Positions 51,602-59,289 of a DNA stretch of 64,000 nucleotides are shown here, one piece after another; the first letter of the stretch is position 1, and each line of letters begins with the position of its first letter. The translations under genes were made by a program, and so were the position numbers. This DNA comes from Lysinimonas soli (lineage in GTDB: Bacteria > Actinomycetota > Actinomycetes > Actinomycetales > Microbacteriaceae). The stretch spans positions 248,001 through 312,000 of the forward strand of contig NZ_JBHSMG010000002.1 in NCBI RefSeq assembly GCF_042655435.1, read 5' to 3'. Below the pieces are notes generated by a model that saw only the letters and a list, made by a program, of their open reading frames with translations, did no database searches and had not been told where the DNA came from.

Positions 51602-52216
51602 ATGACCGAGACAATTGTGTTCATTGGCGACAGCATCACGGATGCCGGCCGCCGCGACGATCCGGATCGCCACCTCGGTCACGGCTACGTCCGGCTGGTC
51701 GCCGAGGAGCTCGCGAACCGCGGTGACGACCGCGTGATCGTCAACACCGGGATCAGCGGCGATCGGGCCGTCGATCTGCGCGCCCGGTGGGAACAGGATG
51801 CCCTCGCCCACCGCCCGGGGCTGCTCTCGATCTACGTCGGCATCAACGACACCTGGCGGCGCTACGACGACGGCGACCCGACCACCACCGACGCCTTCGC
51901 GACCACCTACCGCTCGCTGCTCGACCAGGCGCAGGCCCGGCTCGCCCCGCGCTTCATCCTCATGGAGCCGTTCGTCGTGCCCGTGACCTCGGAGCAGAAG
52001 CATTGGGGCCCCGACGATCTGGATGCCAAGCGCGCCGTCGTCGCCGCCCTCGCCGAGGAGTACGGAGCCGCATTCGTGCCGCTGCAGTCGATCCTCGACG
52101 ACGCCGCGGAGCAGAACGGCGGCAACGCGGCGATCGCCCTGGACGGGGTGCACCCGACGCCCCTCGGCAACTCGCTCATCGCGGGGGCATGGCTCGCCGC
52201 CGAGGCCACGATCTAG
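51602..52216 (+). CDS. SGNH/GDSL family esterase
   Basis: 204 residues, no signal peptide. The four SGNH blocks are seen: FIGDSITDAGR (Ser11), NTGISGDRAVDL (oxyanion Gly), VGINDTWRR (Asn) and DGVHPTPLGN (Asp181, His184). Members deacylate small esters or acetylated carbohydrates. The start is fixed by TAGGCT 6 nt upstream. It is convergent with the lactate dehydrogenase-like gene; the two stops share a CTAG. A role in deacetylating imported sugars is conceivable given the neighbouring sugar cluster but is only conjecture. Confidence 0.92.
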   Translation: MTETIVFIGDSITDAGRRDDPDRHLGHGYVRLVAEELANRGDDRVIVNTGISGDRAVDLRARWEQDALAHRPGLLSIYVGINDTWRRYDDGDPTTTDAFATTYRSLLDQAQARLAPRFILMEPFVVPVTSEQKHWGPDDLDAKRAVVAALAEEYGAAFVPLQSILDDAAEQNGGNAAIALDGVHPTPLGNSLIAGAWLAAEATI

Positions 52217-53445
52217 GGGCGCGGAGTCAGCCTCTGCAGCTGGGTGACGTGCCCGGGGGTGAGCTCGGCGAGTGAGGCCACCCCGAGCAGCTTCATGGTG
52301 CGCACGATCTGCTCGCCGAGGATGGCGATGGTGCGGTCCACTCCGCGGCGTCCGCCGGCCATCAGGCCGTAGAGGTAGGCGCGGCCGATCAGGGTGAAGT
52401 CCGCTCCGAGCGCGATCGACGCCACGATGTCGGCGCCCGACATGATGCCGGTGTCGACGCCGATCTCGAGTTCGCTCCCGACCTCGCGCACCACCTCGGG
52501 CAGCAGGTGGAACGGGATGGGTGCGCGATCCAGCTGGCGGCCGCCGTGATTGGAGAGCACGATGCCGTCGACACCGAGACCGGCGAGGGTCGCGGCATCC
52601 TGCACGTTCTGCACGCCCTTGATGACGAGCTTGCCGGGCCAGATGCCGCGGATGACCTCGAGGTCGGCGAACGAGATGGTCGGGTCCATGGCGGCGTCGA
52701 GCAGCTCGCCGACCGTGCCCCCGGTCGAGGACAGCGAGGCGAACTGCAGGGCCGGAGTCGTCAGGAAGTCCCACCACCACCAGGGCCGCGGGATCGCGTT
52801 GACGATCGTGCCGAGCGTCAACTGCGGCGGGATGGAGAAGCCGTTGCGCTTGTCGCGCAGCCGGGCACCGGCGACCGGGGTGTCGACCGTGAAGTGCAGG
52901 GTGTCGAAGCCGGCGGCGGCGGCCCGCCGGGTGAGTTCGTAGGAGATCTCGCGGTCGCGCATCACGTAGAGCTGGAACCAGTTGCGGCCGTCGGGGTTGG
53001 CGGCTTTGACGTCTTCGATCGAGGTCGTGCCGAGGGTCGACAGGGTGAAGGGGATCCCCGCGGCGCGGGCGGCGCTCGCGCCCGCGATCTCGCCCTCCGT
53101 CTGCATCAGGCGGGTGAAGCCCGTCGGCGCGATCGCGAAGGGGAGCGCCATCGGTCCGCCGAGCACGGTCGACGAGGTGTCGACGTCGGCCGTGCCGCGC
53201 AGGATCGAGGGGCTGAACTCGATGTCCTCGAAGGCCTGCCGCGCGCGAGCCAGCGAGATCTCCTGCTCGGCCGAGCCGTCGGTGTAGTCGAAGGCGGCCT
53301 TGGGCGTGCGACGCTTCGCGATCGTGCGCAGGTCGGCGATCGTCAACGCGGAGGCGAGCCGCCGGTCCGTGGCGTTCCACACGGGCTTCTTGAACTTCAT
53401 CAGGTCGAAGAGATCCTTCGGCCGGGGGAACTGCCTGGTGACCAT
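52213..53445 (-). CDS. lldD: FMN-dependent L-lactate dehydrogenase / alpha-hydroxy-acid oxidase
   Basis: 410 residues. The alpha-hydroxy-acid dehydrogenase barrel is shown by FDYTDGSAEQEISLARARQAFEDIEF, PFAIAPTGFTRLMQTEGEIAGA, FTLSTLGTTSIEDV, WFQLYVMRDRE, HFTVDTPVAGARLRDKRNGF and the active-site VDGIVLSNHGGRQLDRAP with its His. It oxidises L-lactate or a related 2-hydroxy acid to the keto acid and passes electrons to quinone or oxygen. It is coupled to the upstream FCD-GntR regulator (TGATG overlap). In this context lactate released by L-fucose catabolism is a sensible substrate. Confidence 0.9.
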   Translation of the reverse strand: MVTRQFPRPKDLFDLMKFKKPVWNATDRRLASALTIADLRTIAKRRTPKAAFDYTDGSAEQEISLARARQAFEDIEFSPSILRGTADVDTSSTVLGGPMALPFAIAPTGFTRLMQTEGEIAGASAARAAGIPFTLSTLGTTSIEDVKAANPDGRNWFQLYVMRDREISYELTRRAAAAGFDTLHFTVDTPVAGARLRDKRNGFSIPPQLTLGTIVNAIPRPWWWWDFLTTPALQFASLSSTGGTVGELLDAAMDPTISFADLEVIRGIWPGKLVIKGVQNVQDAATLAGLGVDGIVLSNHGGRQLDRAPIPFHLLPEVVREVGSELEIGVDTGIMSGADIVASIALGADFTLIGRAYLYGLMAGGRRGVDRTIAILGEQIVRTMKLLGVASLAELTPGHVTQLQRLTPRP

Positions 53446-54095
53446 CAGTCGTCTCCGTGGGTTGTCGCGAAGTGGCCGAGCAGGACATCGCGCGCCCCCT
53501 CGATGTGCTGGCGGGTGAATCGGGCGGCGTCGACGGGATCGCCGCGGGTGATGGCGTCCATGATCTGCTGGTGCTGCGCGGCCACCTCGCTCGCATCGAG
53601 CAGGTGGTTGGCCTGTACCTGGCCGATGCAGAGCTCGACCTCGCCCATCACGAGCTCGTGCATGCGCGCGAGACGCGGGCTCGGCTGCCCGGCGACCAGG
53701 GCTCGGTGGAAGGCGATGTCGTCCTTGGCGAAGCTGGCCGGATGCGCACGGAGCTCGCGCTGCGCGGCGACGGCCGCCGGCGGCACGGCTCCACTGCGAG
53801 CGAGTGTCGACACGGCGGCACCCTCGACCATGGCCCGGGTGTCGAACAGGTCACGGATGTCGTCGGGCGTCAGTTCGGGGACGCGGGCCGCCTGGTACGG
53901 CTCGCGGCGCAGCAGCCCGTCCGACACCAGGCGCTCGAGCGCGAGCTTGGCCGTGGGGCGGGTCACGCCGAATCGCAGCGCCACAGCCGATTCGGTGAGA
54001 GTGGAGCCCGGTGCCTCGCTCCCGTCGAGGATCGCGTCGCGCAGGGCGCTCTGAATGGCATCGGGCCGGGGCGACGGCGATGCGGCTGCGCTCAT
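53445..54095 (-). CDS. FCD-type GntR regulator upstream of lldD (LldR-like)
   Basis: 216 residues. The winged helix (QSALRDAILDGSEAPGSTLTESAVALRFGVTRPTAKLALERLVSDGLLRRE) precedes an all-helical FCD domain (IRDLFDTRAMVEGAAV, FHRALVAGQPSPRLARMHE, AAQHQQIMDAITRGDPVDAARFTRQHIEGARD) with metal/ligand His residues. ATG 54095; the first base of a perfect inverted repeat is 2 nt upstream, so autoregulation is expected. It is coupled to lldD and therefore probably lactate-responsive or sugar-acid-responsive. Confidence 0.9.
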   Translation of the reverse strand: MSAAASPSPRPDAIQSALRDAILDGSEAPGSTLTESAVALRFGVTRPTAKLALERLVSDGLLRREPYQAARVPELTPDDIRDLFDTRAMVEGAAVSTLARSGAVPPAAVAAQRELRAHPASFAKDDIAFHRALVAGQPSPRLARMHELVMGEVELCIGQVQANHLLDASEVAAQHQQIMDAITRGDPVDAARFTRQHIEGARDVLLGHFATTHGDD

Positions 54096-54096
54096 G

Positions 54097-54127
54097 TTGC
54101 TAAACAATAGCCAAGATTGTTTAGCAA
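54097..54127. promoter_or_regulatory. Operator candidate: perfect 12-bp inverted repeat, two FadR-type boxes
   Basis: TTGCTAAACAAT (54097-54108), 7 nt, ATTGTTTAGCAA (54116-54127). Each arm is nearly self-complementary, and the copies are 20 bp apart, so two dimers could bind one face. Each arm differs by one base from the FCD-GntR consensus TNGTNNNACNA. It lies directly before the FCD-GntR start. Confidence 0.75.
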
Positions 54128-54157
54128 TTCCAGTTCGGTGCGGGTAATCGACGTTGA

Positions 54158-54165
54158 ATCGTATA
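54158..54165 (+). promoter_or_regulatory. ATCGTATA element upstream of the 638-residue protein gene
   Basis: ATCGTATA begins an imperfect inverted repeat with ATCATAGA on the other strand (about 54170-54177). The same ATC(G/C)TATA octamer recurs at 56974 and 57840, each time before a gene of the sugar cluster. Confidence 0.35.
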
Positions 54166-54214
54166 GCATCTATGATCACGAAGATGCCCGGCTCAGAATC
54201 GATGGTGAACTCTG

Positions 54215-56131
54215 ATGGATGACGCACTCCCGCGCGTGGAGATCGAGCAGGAGCTGGCCGCTCCGCGGTGGGCGCTGTTGCAGAGGCAACTGATGGACAC
54301 CCTGAACGCGGCGGCGCCGGAGTTCGTCGCGCGCTACACGCGGGACGACGGCACGCTGATCTGGCGGGACGAATGGCCGGGAATGGACGGCTCGGACGAC
54401 CCGTACGAGGCCTTCATGTACCTCGCCTTGTTCTACGCGATCGGCGGGGACGAGTCGGTCTACCAGCTGGCGCGCAGGATGTGGGACGCCATCACCTGGC
54501 AGTGGACGCAGTACGGCCAGATCGAGCGGGAGTTCGACGGCTACTACGACTGGATGCACCACGGAGAGGCGAATCTCTTCCACTACTTCTTCGGTCTCAC
54601 CAAGCCGGAGTCGCTGATCGACCGGCAGCGCGCGGACCGCTTCGCCCGCATGTACACGGGCGAAGACCCGCTCGCGCCCAACTACGACCCCGAGCTCGGA
54701 ATCATCCGCGCGCCGCAGACGGGCAGCAGGGGGCCCCGCTTGGTCGTCACCGCCGAAGATCTGGGCACCCACCGCGGCGTGCTCGACGGATATCACCCGC
54801 CCTTCGAAGACCTCAGCACGGTCCCGTTCCCCGCGTCGACGACGCCGTGGAACGACGACGCCGTCTTCGCCGAGATCATCGAGAAGATGAATCGGCGCAC
54901 CACCCGCGGGGATGTGCCGCTGAACCTGAACGCGACCGGGCAGATGGCGCACGCCTTCATGTACTCCGGCGACGAGTCGTTACGCACCTGGGTCGTCGAG
55001 TACCTCGCCCGCTGGAAGGCCCGAGCGGATGCCAACGACGGCATCCTCCCCGACAACGTCGGGCTGTCGGGCGAGGTGGGCGAGTACCTCGACGGCAAGT
55101 GGTGGGGTGGCCACTACGGCTGGCGCTGGCCCCACGGGTTCTTCACCATCATCGAGCCGTCCCTCAACGCCGGCGTGAACGCCCTGCTGCTGACCGGCGA
55201 TCCCTCGCACCTCGCGCTTGCCCGTCAGCAGCTCGACGTGAACTTCGCCCTCGGTCGCGAGGAGGACGGCCGCTGGGTCGTTCCGAACAAGCACTTCGAC
55301 AGCGGATGGACCGACTACCGGGCGCCGAACCCTTTGCACGCGATCCACCTCTGGTCGAGGAGCCTGGCCGAGGAGGACCGTGAGCGCGTCGAACGCGTGC
55401 GCGCGGGAGCGGACTGGTCTGAAGCGCGCTATCCGGTGGTTCCACTCTCGGCCAAGCACTTCAACGTCAACACGCCAGGCTGGTACGCGTACATCACCGG
55501 TGGCAATCCGGGATATCCCGAGCGCGCGCTGGAGGCGAACGCCGCACTGATCGAGCAGCAGCTGAGGCGGATGCGGTCGAGTGACGGCGATCCGGCCGGC
55601 TTCGGCGACATCCACCACATCGACGGCCACACCGAGGCGCTCGATCTGCAGATCGACGGGTACGCGATCCACATCTGGCAGGAGTTCAATCCGGTGTATT
55701 TCGAGTCCCTGGTGCAGACCATGTGGGGTGCCCCGATGCACATCTCGCATGGGGGATTGCAGCACGCCACGGTGCGGTACTACGACGCGGTCGGGCAGCG
55801 GCCCGGCCTTCCGGCCGACGTCGGCGCGCTGGTGAGGGCGATCGGGCCGGACTTCGTCGAACTCGAGCTCGTCAACCTCGACCTGACGGCCGGCCGGTCG
55901 CTCGTGGTGCAGGCCGGCTCGTTCGGCGAGCACCGCTTCGGTGAGGTGTCGGTGGCGGGTGCGACCGCGACGGCGGTCGACGGCAAGTGGGTCCAGGTGG
56001 ATCTCGGGCCCGGCGCCGGGGCGAGCGTCCGGCTCTCGATGGATCGCTACGTCAACCGGCCCAGCTACGAGACCCCCTGGTCGCGCGCAGCGGAGTGGGC
56101 TCCCCTCATCCGGCCGCGCCAGCTCGACTGA
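54215..56131 (+). CDS. Unrecognised 638-residue protein of the sugar cluster, probable alpha/alpha-barrel carbohydrate-active enzyme
   Basis: I do not recognise the family. No signal peptide or membrane segment is seen, so it should be cytosolic. The first ~500 residues are rich in aromatic, acidic and His residues in helical segments (EFDGYYDWMHHGEANLFHYFFGLTKPES, LNATGQMAHAFMYSGDESLRTWVVEYLARWK, GGHYGWRWPHGFFTIIEPSLNAGVNALLLTGD), as in alpha/alpha-toroid glycosidases and lyases. The last ~100 residues look like a beta-sandwich (FVELELVNLDLTAGRSLVVQAGSFGEHRFGEVSVAGATATAVDGKWVQVDLG). It is divergent from the FCD-GntR gene and lies beside sugar transport and L-fuconate genes, suggesting release of a sugar from an imported glycoside. 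ATG 54215 has no clear ribosome-binding site. Confidence 0.8.
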   Translation: MDDALPRVEIEQELAAPRWALLQRQLMDTLNAAAPEFVARYTRDDGTLIWRDEWPGMDGSDDPYEAFMYLALFYAIGGDESVYQLARRMWDAITWQWTQYGQIEREFDGYYDWMHHGEANLFHYFFGLTKPESLIDRQRADRFARMYTGEDPLAPNYDPELGIIRAPQTGSRGPRLVVTAEDLGTHRGVLDGYHPPFEDLSTVPFPASTTPWNDDAVFAEIIEKMNRRTTRGDVPLNLNATGQMAHAFMYSGDESLRTWVVEYLARWKARADANDGILPDNVGLSGEVGEYLDGKWWGGHYGWRWPHGFFTIIEPSLNAGVNALLLTGDPSHLALARQQLDVNFALGREEDGRWVVPNKHFDSGWTDYRAPNPLHAIHLWSRSLAEEDRERVERVRAGADWSEARYPVVPLSAKHFNVNTPGWYAYITGGNPGYPERALEANAALIEQQLRRMRSSDGDPAGFGDIHHIDGHTEALDLQIDGYAIHIWQEFNPVYFESLVQTMWGAPMHISHGGLQHATVRYYDAVGQRPGLPADVGALVRAIGPDFVELELVNLDLTAGRSLVVQAGSFGEHRFGEVSVAGATATAVDGKWVQVDLGPGAGASVRLSMDRYVNRPSYETPWSRAAEWAPLIRPRQLD

Positions 56132-56159
56132 GCCGCGGCGCTCGCCGGAGCGGCAGAGC

Positions 56160-56921
56160 TCACGCCTTGGCGTTGAGGGCTTCGACCGCGGGGATGAAGC
56201 GCTGGCGGGATGACTCGATGTGGTGAAGCATCATCTCGTGGGCGCTGTCGGCGGCGCCGCCGGCGATCGCCGAGACGATCTCTTCGTGCTCCGAGAGCGC
56301 CAGCGGTCGCTTGCCGCTCTCGTAGTACTCGGCGAACATGTTGCGCACGAACTCGCCCTCGGCACCCTCGTCGTTGAGCGACGCCTTGTAGAGCCGGAAC
56401 AGGTGCATGTGGCAGTGCGTCCTGATGAAGGACTCCTCCACCCAGGTGTTGCCGGATGCATGAGCCACCAGGGCGTGAAACCGGGTGTCGTGTTCGACGA
56501 ATGCGGGATAGGTCGAGTCGCTGGTCGAGCGTTCGATGTGCTCGGCGCGCTCGAGCTCGGCCTGCAGGGCCTCGAGATCGCGGCGGGTGCTGCGGCGCGA
56601 AGCGGCGGAGGCCGCCCACGGCTCGATGAGCGAACGGAACTGGAAGAGCTCGTCGAACTGCTGCACCGAGAGCAAATCGGTGGCCTCGTACCCTCGCAGG
56701 GGGATCTTGGTCACGAGACCGTCCGACTCCAGCCGGGCAAGCGCCTCGCGCACGGGCGTCTGCGAGACGGAGAGATCACGGGCGAGTTCGTCGATCCCGA
56801 CGTGCTCGCCGGGGGAGATCTCGTGGTCGAGGATCATCGCCTTGATGGCGTCGTAGGTTCCGTCCGCGAGGACGAGGCGGCGGGGTGCCGCCGCTGAACG
56901 GTGGGTCGAATCTCGTGCCAT
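56160..56921 (-). CDS. FCD-type GntR regulator of the sugar cluster
   Basis: 253 residues. The GntR winged helix (TYDAIKAMILDHEISPGEHVGIDELARDLSVSQTPVREALARLESDGLVTKIPLRGYEATDL) is of the FadR subfamily and is followed by an FCD helical domain (LFQFRSLIEPWAASAASRRS, EHDTRFHALVAHASGNTWVEESF, SEHEEIVSAIAGGAADSAHEMMLHHI). ATG 56921 follows GAGGAG. Such regulators often sense sugar acids. It lies amid the sugar genes, so it is probably their regulator, with ATC(G/C)TATA elements as possible targets. Confidence 0.92.
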   Translation of the reverse strand: MARDSTHRSAAAPRRLVLADGTYDAIKAMILDHEISPGEHVGIDELARDLSVSQTPVREALARLESDGLVTKIPLRGYEATDLLSVQQFDELFQFRSLIEPWAASAASRRSTRRDLEALQAELERAEHIERSTSDSTYPAFVEHDTRFHALVAHASGNTWVEESFIRTHCHMHLFRLYKASLNDEGAEGEFVRNMFAEYYESGKRPLALSEHEEIVSAIAGGAADSAHEMMLHHIESSRQRFIPAVEALNAKA

Positions 56922-56973
56922 CGACTCGTTCTCCTCACATGTCCGGGTGGAAACACACGGCACGGACGCCGTC

Positions 56974-56981
56974 ATCGTATA
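56974..56981 (+). promoter_or_regulatory. ATCGTATA element upstream of the FCD-GntR gene
   Basis: Identical octamer to 54158-54165, about 53 nt upstream of the regulator start, in the 90-nt gap behind the SDR gene. Confidence 0.35.
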
Positions 56982-57011
56982 TCCGAGAGCCCAAAGGGCG
57001 CGCGCCGCAGG

Positions 57012-57761
57012 CTACCGCGCCGGGACCCGCAGCCCGGACATGCCGCCGTCGACCGCCAGGATGGTCCCCGTCGTCGCCCGCTGCTCGGGGCTGGCGAGGA
57101 ATCGGATCGCGCTGGCGACCTCGTCGGCCGTCACCAGGCGACCGCTCGGCTGGCGCCGCTCGAGCGCGGTGCGCTCCGCGGTCGGGTCCGAGGCGAGATC
57201 GAGAAGGCGTGTCACCCAGGGAGTGTCGGCTGTGCCGGGGTTCACGCAGTTGACGCGGATCCCTTCGTGGATGAGGTCCGCGGCCATCGCGAGGGTGAGC
57301 GATTGCACGGCACCCTTGCTGGCGGAGTAGATGGCCCGCTGGGGAAGGCCGACGGTCGCAGCGATCGAGCAGGTGTTGACGATCGCGGCCGAGGCGCTGG
57401 CACGCAGGAGGGGCAGCGCGGCCTTGGTGATACGGGCGATCCCGACGACGTTGACGTTCAGCACGTTCTGCCACTCGTCGTCCGTGCCGTTCTCGATGGT
57501 GCCGACCGCCCCGATGCCGGCGTTGTTGACGAGGATGTCAAGCGAGGTCACCTGGCCGCCGAGGATGGCGAACGCGTCGGAGACCGAGGCGCTGGAACCC
57601 ACGTCGCAGGGGATCCACTCGGCGATCCCCTCCATCGCCCCGGCATCGAGGTCGAGGCCGAAGACGCGGGCGCCACCGGCGGCGAAGTTCTGAGCAGTGG
57701 CGAGACCGATGCCGGAACCGGCTCCGGTGACCACTGCCGTGAGGCCGGTTAGTTCGGACAT
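57012..57761 (-). CDS. Short-chain dehydrogenase/reductase, candidate 2-keto-3-deoxy-L-fuconate dehydrogenase
   Basis: 249 residues, classical SDR. Cofactor motif TGAGSGIG (13-19), NNAG (79-82), catalytic Ser132, Tyr145 and Lys149 (YSASK). Asp37 after the second strand (FGLDLD) indicates NAD+ preference. The substrate is assigned only from context: in the non-phosphorylative L-fucose route an SDR oxidises 2-keto-3-deoxy-L-fuconate to the 2,4-diketo acid, and the flanking dehydratase and FAH hydrolase are present. ATG 57761. It is divergent from the binding-protein gene. Confidence 0.85.
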   Translation of the reverse strand: MSELTGLTAVVTGAGSGIGLATAQNFAAGGARVFGLDLDAGAMEGIAEWIPCDVGSSASVSDAFAILGGQVTSLDILVNNAGIGAVGTIENGTDDEWQNVLNVNVVGIARITKAALPLLRASASAAIVNTCSIAATVGLPQRAIYSASKGAVQSLTLAMAADLIHEGIRVNCVNPGTADTPWVTRLLDLASDPTAERTALERRQPSGRLVTADEVASAIRFLASPEQRATTGTILAVDGGMSGLRVPAR

Positions 57762-57839
57762 CAGTGCCCCGTGCTCTCTTCGTCGAGGTTCGGACGCGGT
57801 CATCGCACAATCACGCGTCGAAACGATTTTGAAATACTA

Positions 57840-57847
57840 TATAGGAT
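57840..57847 (-). promoter_or_regulatory. ATCCTATA element in a palindrome between the SDR and binding-protein genes
   Basis: Minus-strand ATCCTATA is half of the palindrome ATACTATATAGGAT (57834-57847; core CTATATAG). It is central in the 167-nt divergent gap, so it could act on both sides; it may also simply be a -10 region. Confidence 0.4.
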
Positions 57848-57928
57848 TCGTGGAAATCATGTAGCATGACTTCACTTGGAGCGAAGACGCTTTCTTTCGT
57901 TCCTTCCACGGCATGAAAGGAAGCATCA

Positions 57929-59218
57929 ATGAAACGACGACTAGCAGTGGCGCTGGTTGCGGCAATCTCGGTCGGAGTGGCTCTCGCCGGGTGTTCGTCC
58001 GGATCCCCGGCCTCCAGTGGCAAGCCCTCCATCCTGATCTGGGCCGACACGCCCCGGATCCCCCAGGCGACGGAGTACCAGAAGGAGATGAAGGGCAAGG
58101 TCGACGTCAAGATCGAGACCATCGCCCAGGCCGACGCGCAGACCAAGATCGCGCTGGCCAACCGCGCGAAGAAGGGCTGGCCGGACATCATCTTCGGCAC
58201 GGCGGCCGACACCGCCGTCTTCCGCGATCCGTCCAACGGATACGCCGCCGATCTGACCAAGCTGGTCTCCAAGAAGATCTTCGACGGGTTCGGGCAGGGC
58301 AACAGCGACTGCCTGTTCGACGGCAAGTACTACTGCCTCAAGAACGACCTCGCCAACACGGTGCTCTGGTATAACACCAAGATCTTCAAGCAGCTGAACC
58401 TCACCGTCCCGACGACCATGCAGGAGTTCGCGGACACGGCGTTGAAGCTCAAGGGCACCGGCTACTCGGCCGGGGCATACGGCGACCAGCTGTACTACGC
58501 CGCGTTCTTGCAGTCGAGTGAGTGCCCGCTTGCGGAGCTCACGGCCGAGAACACGGTGCGCATCGCTCCGAACGACCCCAAGTGCACCCGCGTCGCCGAG
58601 ATGATCCAGCCGCTGCTGGACGCCGGCGTCATCGACAAGCGCTCGCCGTTCGATGCCGGCTTCATCAAGGACGTCGCCGCTCAAGACAAGGTCGCGATGA
58701 CCATCGGCCCGTCATGGTGGGGTGACTTCGTGATCAAGCCCGCCGCGTCGTGGAACGTGCCGGCCGGGGAGATCGCCGCAGCCAACATGCCCACCTGGGG
58801 CACCGGCAAGGACACCAAGTCGGGTGCGTACGGCGGTGGCGTCTTCACCGTCTCGTCCCACTCGAAGTTCCCGCAGGCGGCTGCCGATGCTGCCGTCTGG
58901 ATGACGACCTCGGACTGGATGGCGACCGCGTCGACCACGCCCACCTTCCCGGCGTACGGCCCGGCGAACAAGCTGTGGGAGGCGCGGATCTCGAAGGATT
59001 CGTACTACGCGAACAACGTCTACACCGCGATGGCGGCCGGCGCGAACAACATCTCGCAGGTCGACCGCCCGGTGCGCTTCCCCTTCGTGGCCCAGTTCGG
59101 CCCGACGCTGGTGGCGGACATCAACAACGGGAAGTCTCTGAGTACGGCTCTCGACGACTATGCCAAGTCGATCCAGGGCCTGGCACCGCAGTCCGGGTAC
59201 AAGGTAGTTACCAAGTAG
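57929..59218 (+). CDS. Sugar ABC transporter substrate-binding lipoprotein
   Basis: 429 residues. Lipoprotein signal with lipobox LAGC (lipidated Cys22), then a family 1 (MalE-like) binding protein: SILIWADTPRIPQATEYQKEM, GWPDIIFGTAADTAVF, LVWYNTK-like TVLWYNTKIFKQLNLTVPTTMQEFADTALKL, KVAMTIGPSWWGDFVI and GGGVFTVSSHSKFPQAAADAAVWMT. ATG 57929 follows GAAAGGAA. It delivers sugar to the two permeases downstream. Ligand is inferred from the cluster to be L-fucose, a fucoside or a similar sugar. A strong hairpin follows its stop. Confidence 0.93.
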   Translation: MKRRLAVALVAAISVGVALAGCSSGSPASSGKPSILIWADTPRIPQATEYQKEMKGKVDVKIETIAQADAQTKIALANRAKKGWPDIIFGTAADTAVFRDPSNGYAADLTKLVSKKIFDGFGQGNSDCLFDGKYYCLKNDLANTVLWYNTKIFKQLNLTVPTTMQEFADTALKLKGTGYSAGAYGDQLYYAAFLQSSECPLAELTAENTVRIAPNDPKCTRVAEMIQPLLDAGVIDKRSPFDAGFIKDVAAQDKVAMTIGPSWWGDFVIKPAASWNVPAGEIAAANMPTWGTGKDTKSGAYGGGVFTVSSHSKFPQAAADAAVWMTTSDWMATASTTPTFPAYGPANKLWEARISKDSYYANNVYTAMAAGANNISQVDRPVRFPFVAQFGPTLVADINNGKSLSTALDDYAKSIQGLAPQSGYKVVTK

Positions 59219-59224
59219 CGCAGT

Positions 59225-59267
59225 TCGGAGGTGCCGGGGGACCCGAGGGGTCTCCCGGCACCTCCGA
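59225..59267 (+). repeat. Intercistronic stem-loop between binding protein and permease genes
   Basis: 14-bp perfect arms at 59225-59238 and 59254-59267. The 15-nt loop can pair further (ACCC with GGGT), giving a nearly continuous 20-bp hairpin. It lies 7 nt after the stop and has no T-run, so it more likely stabilises the upstream mRNA or gives partial termination than full termination. Confidence 0.75.
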
Positions 59268-59289
59268 TGTACCGAGCGAGAGGAACGCG

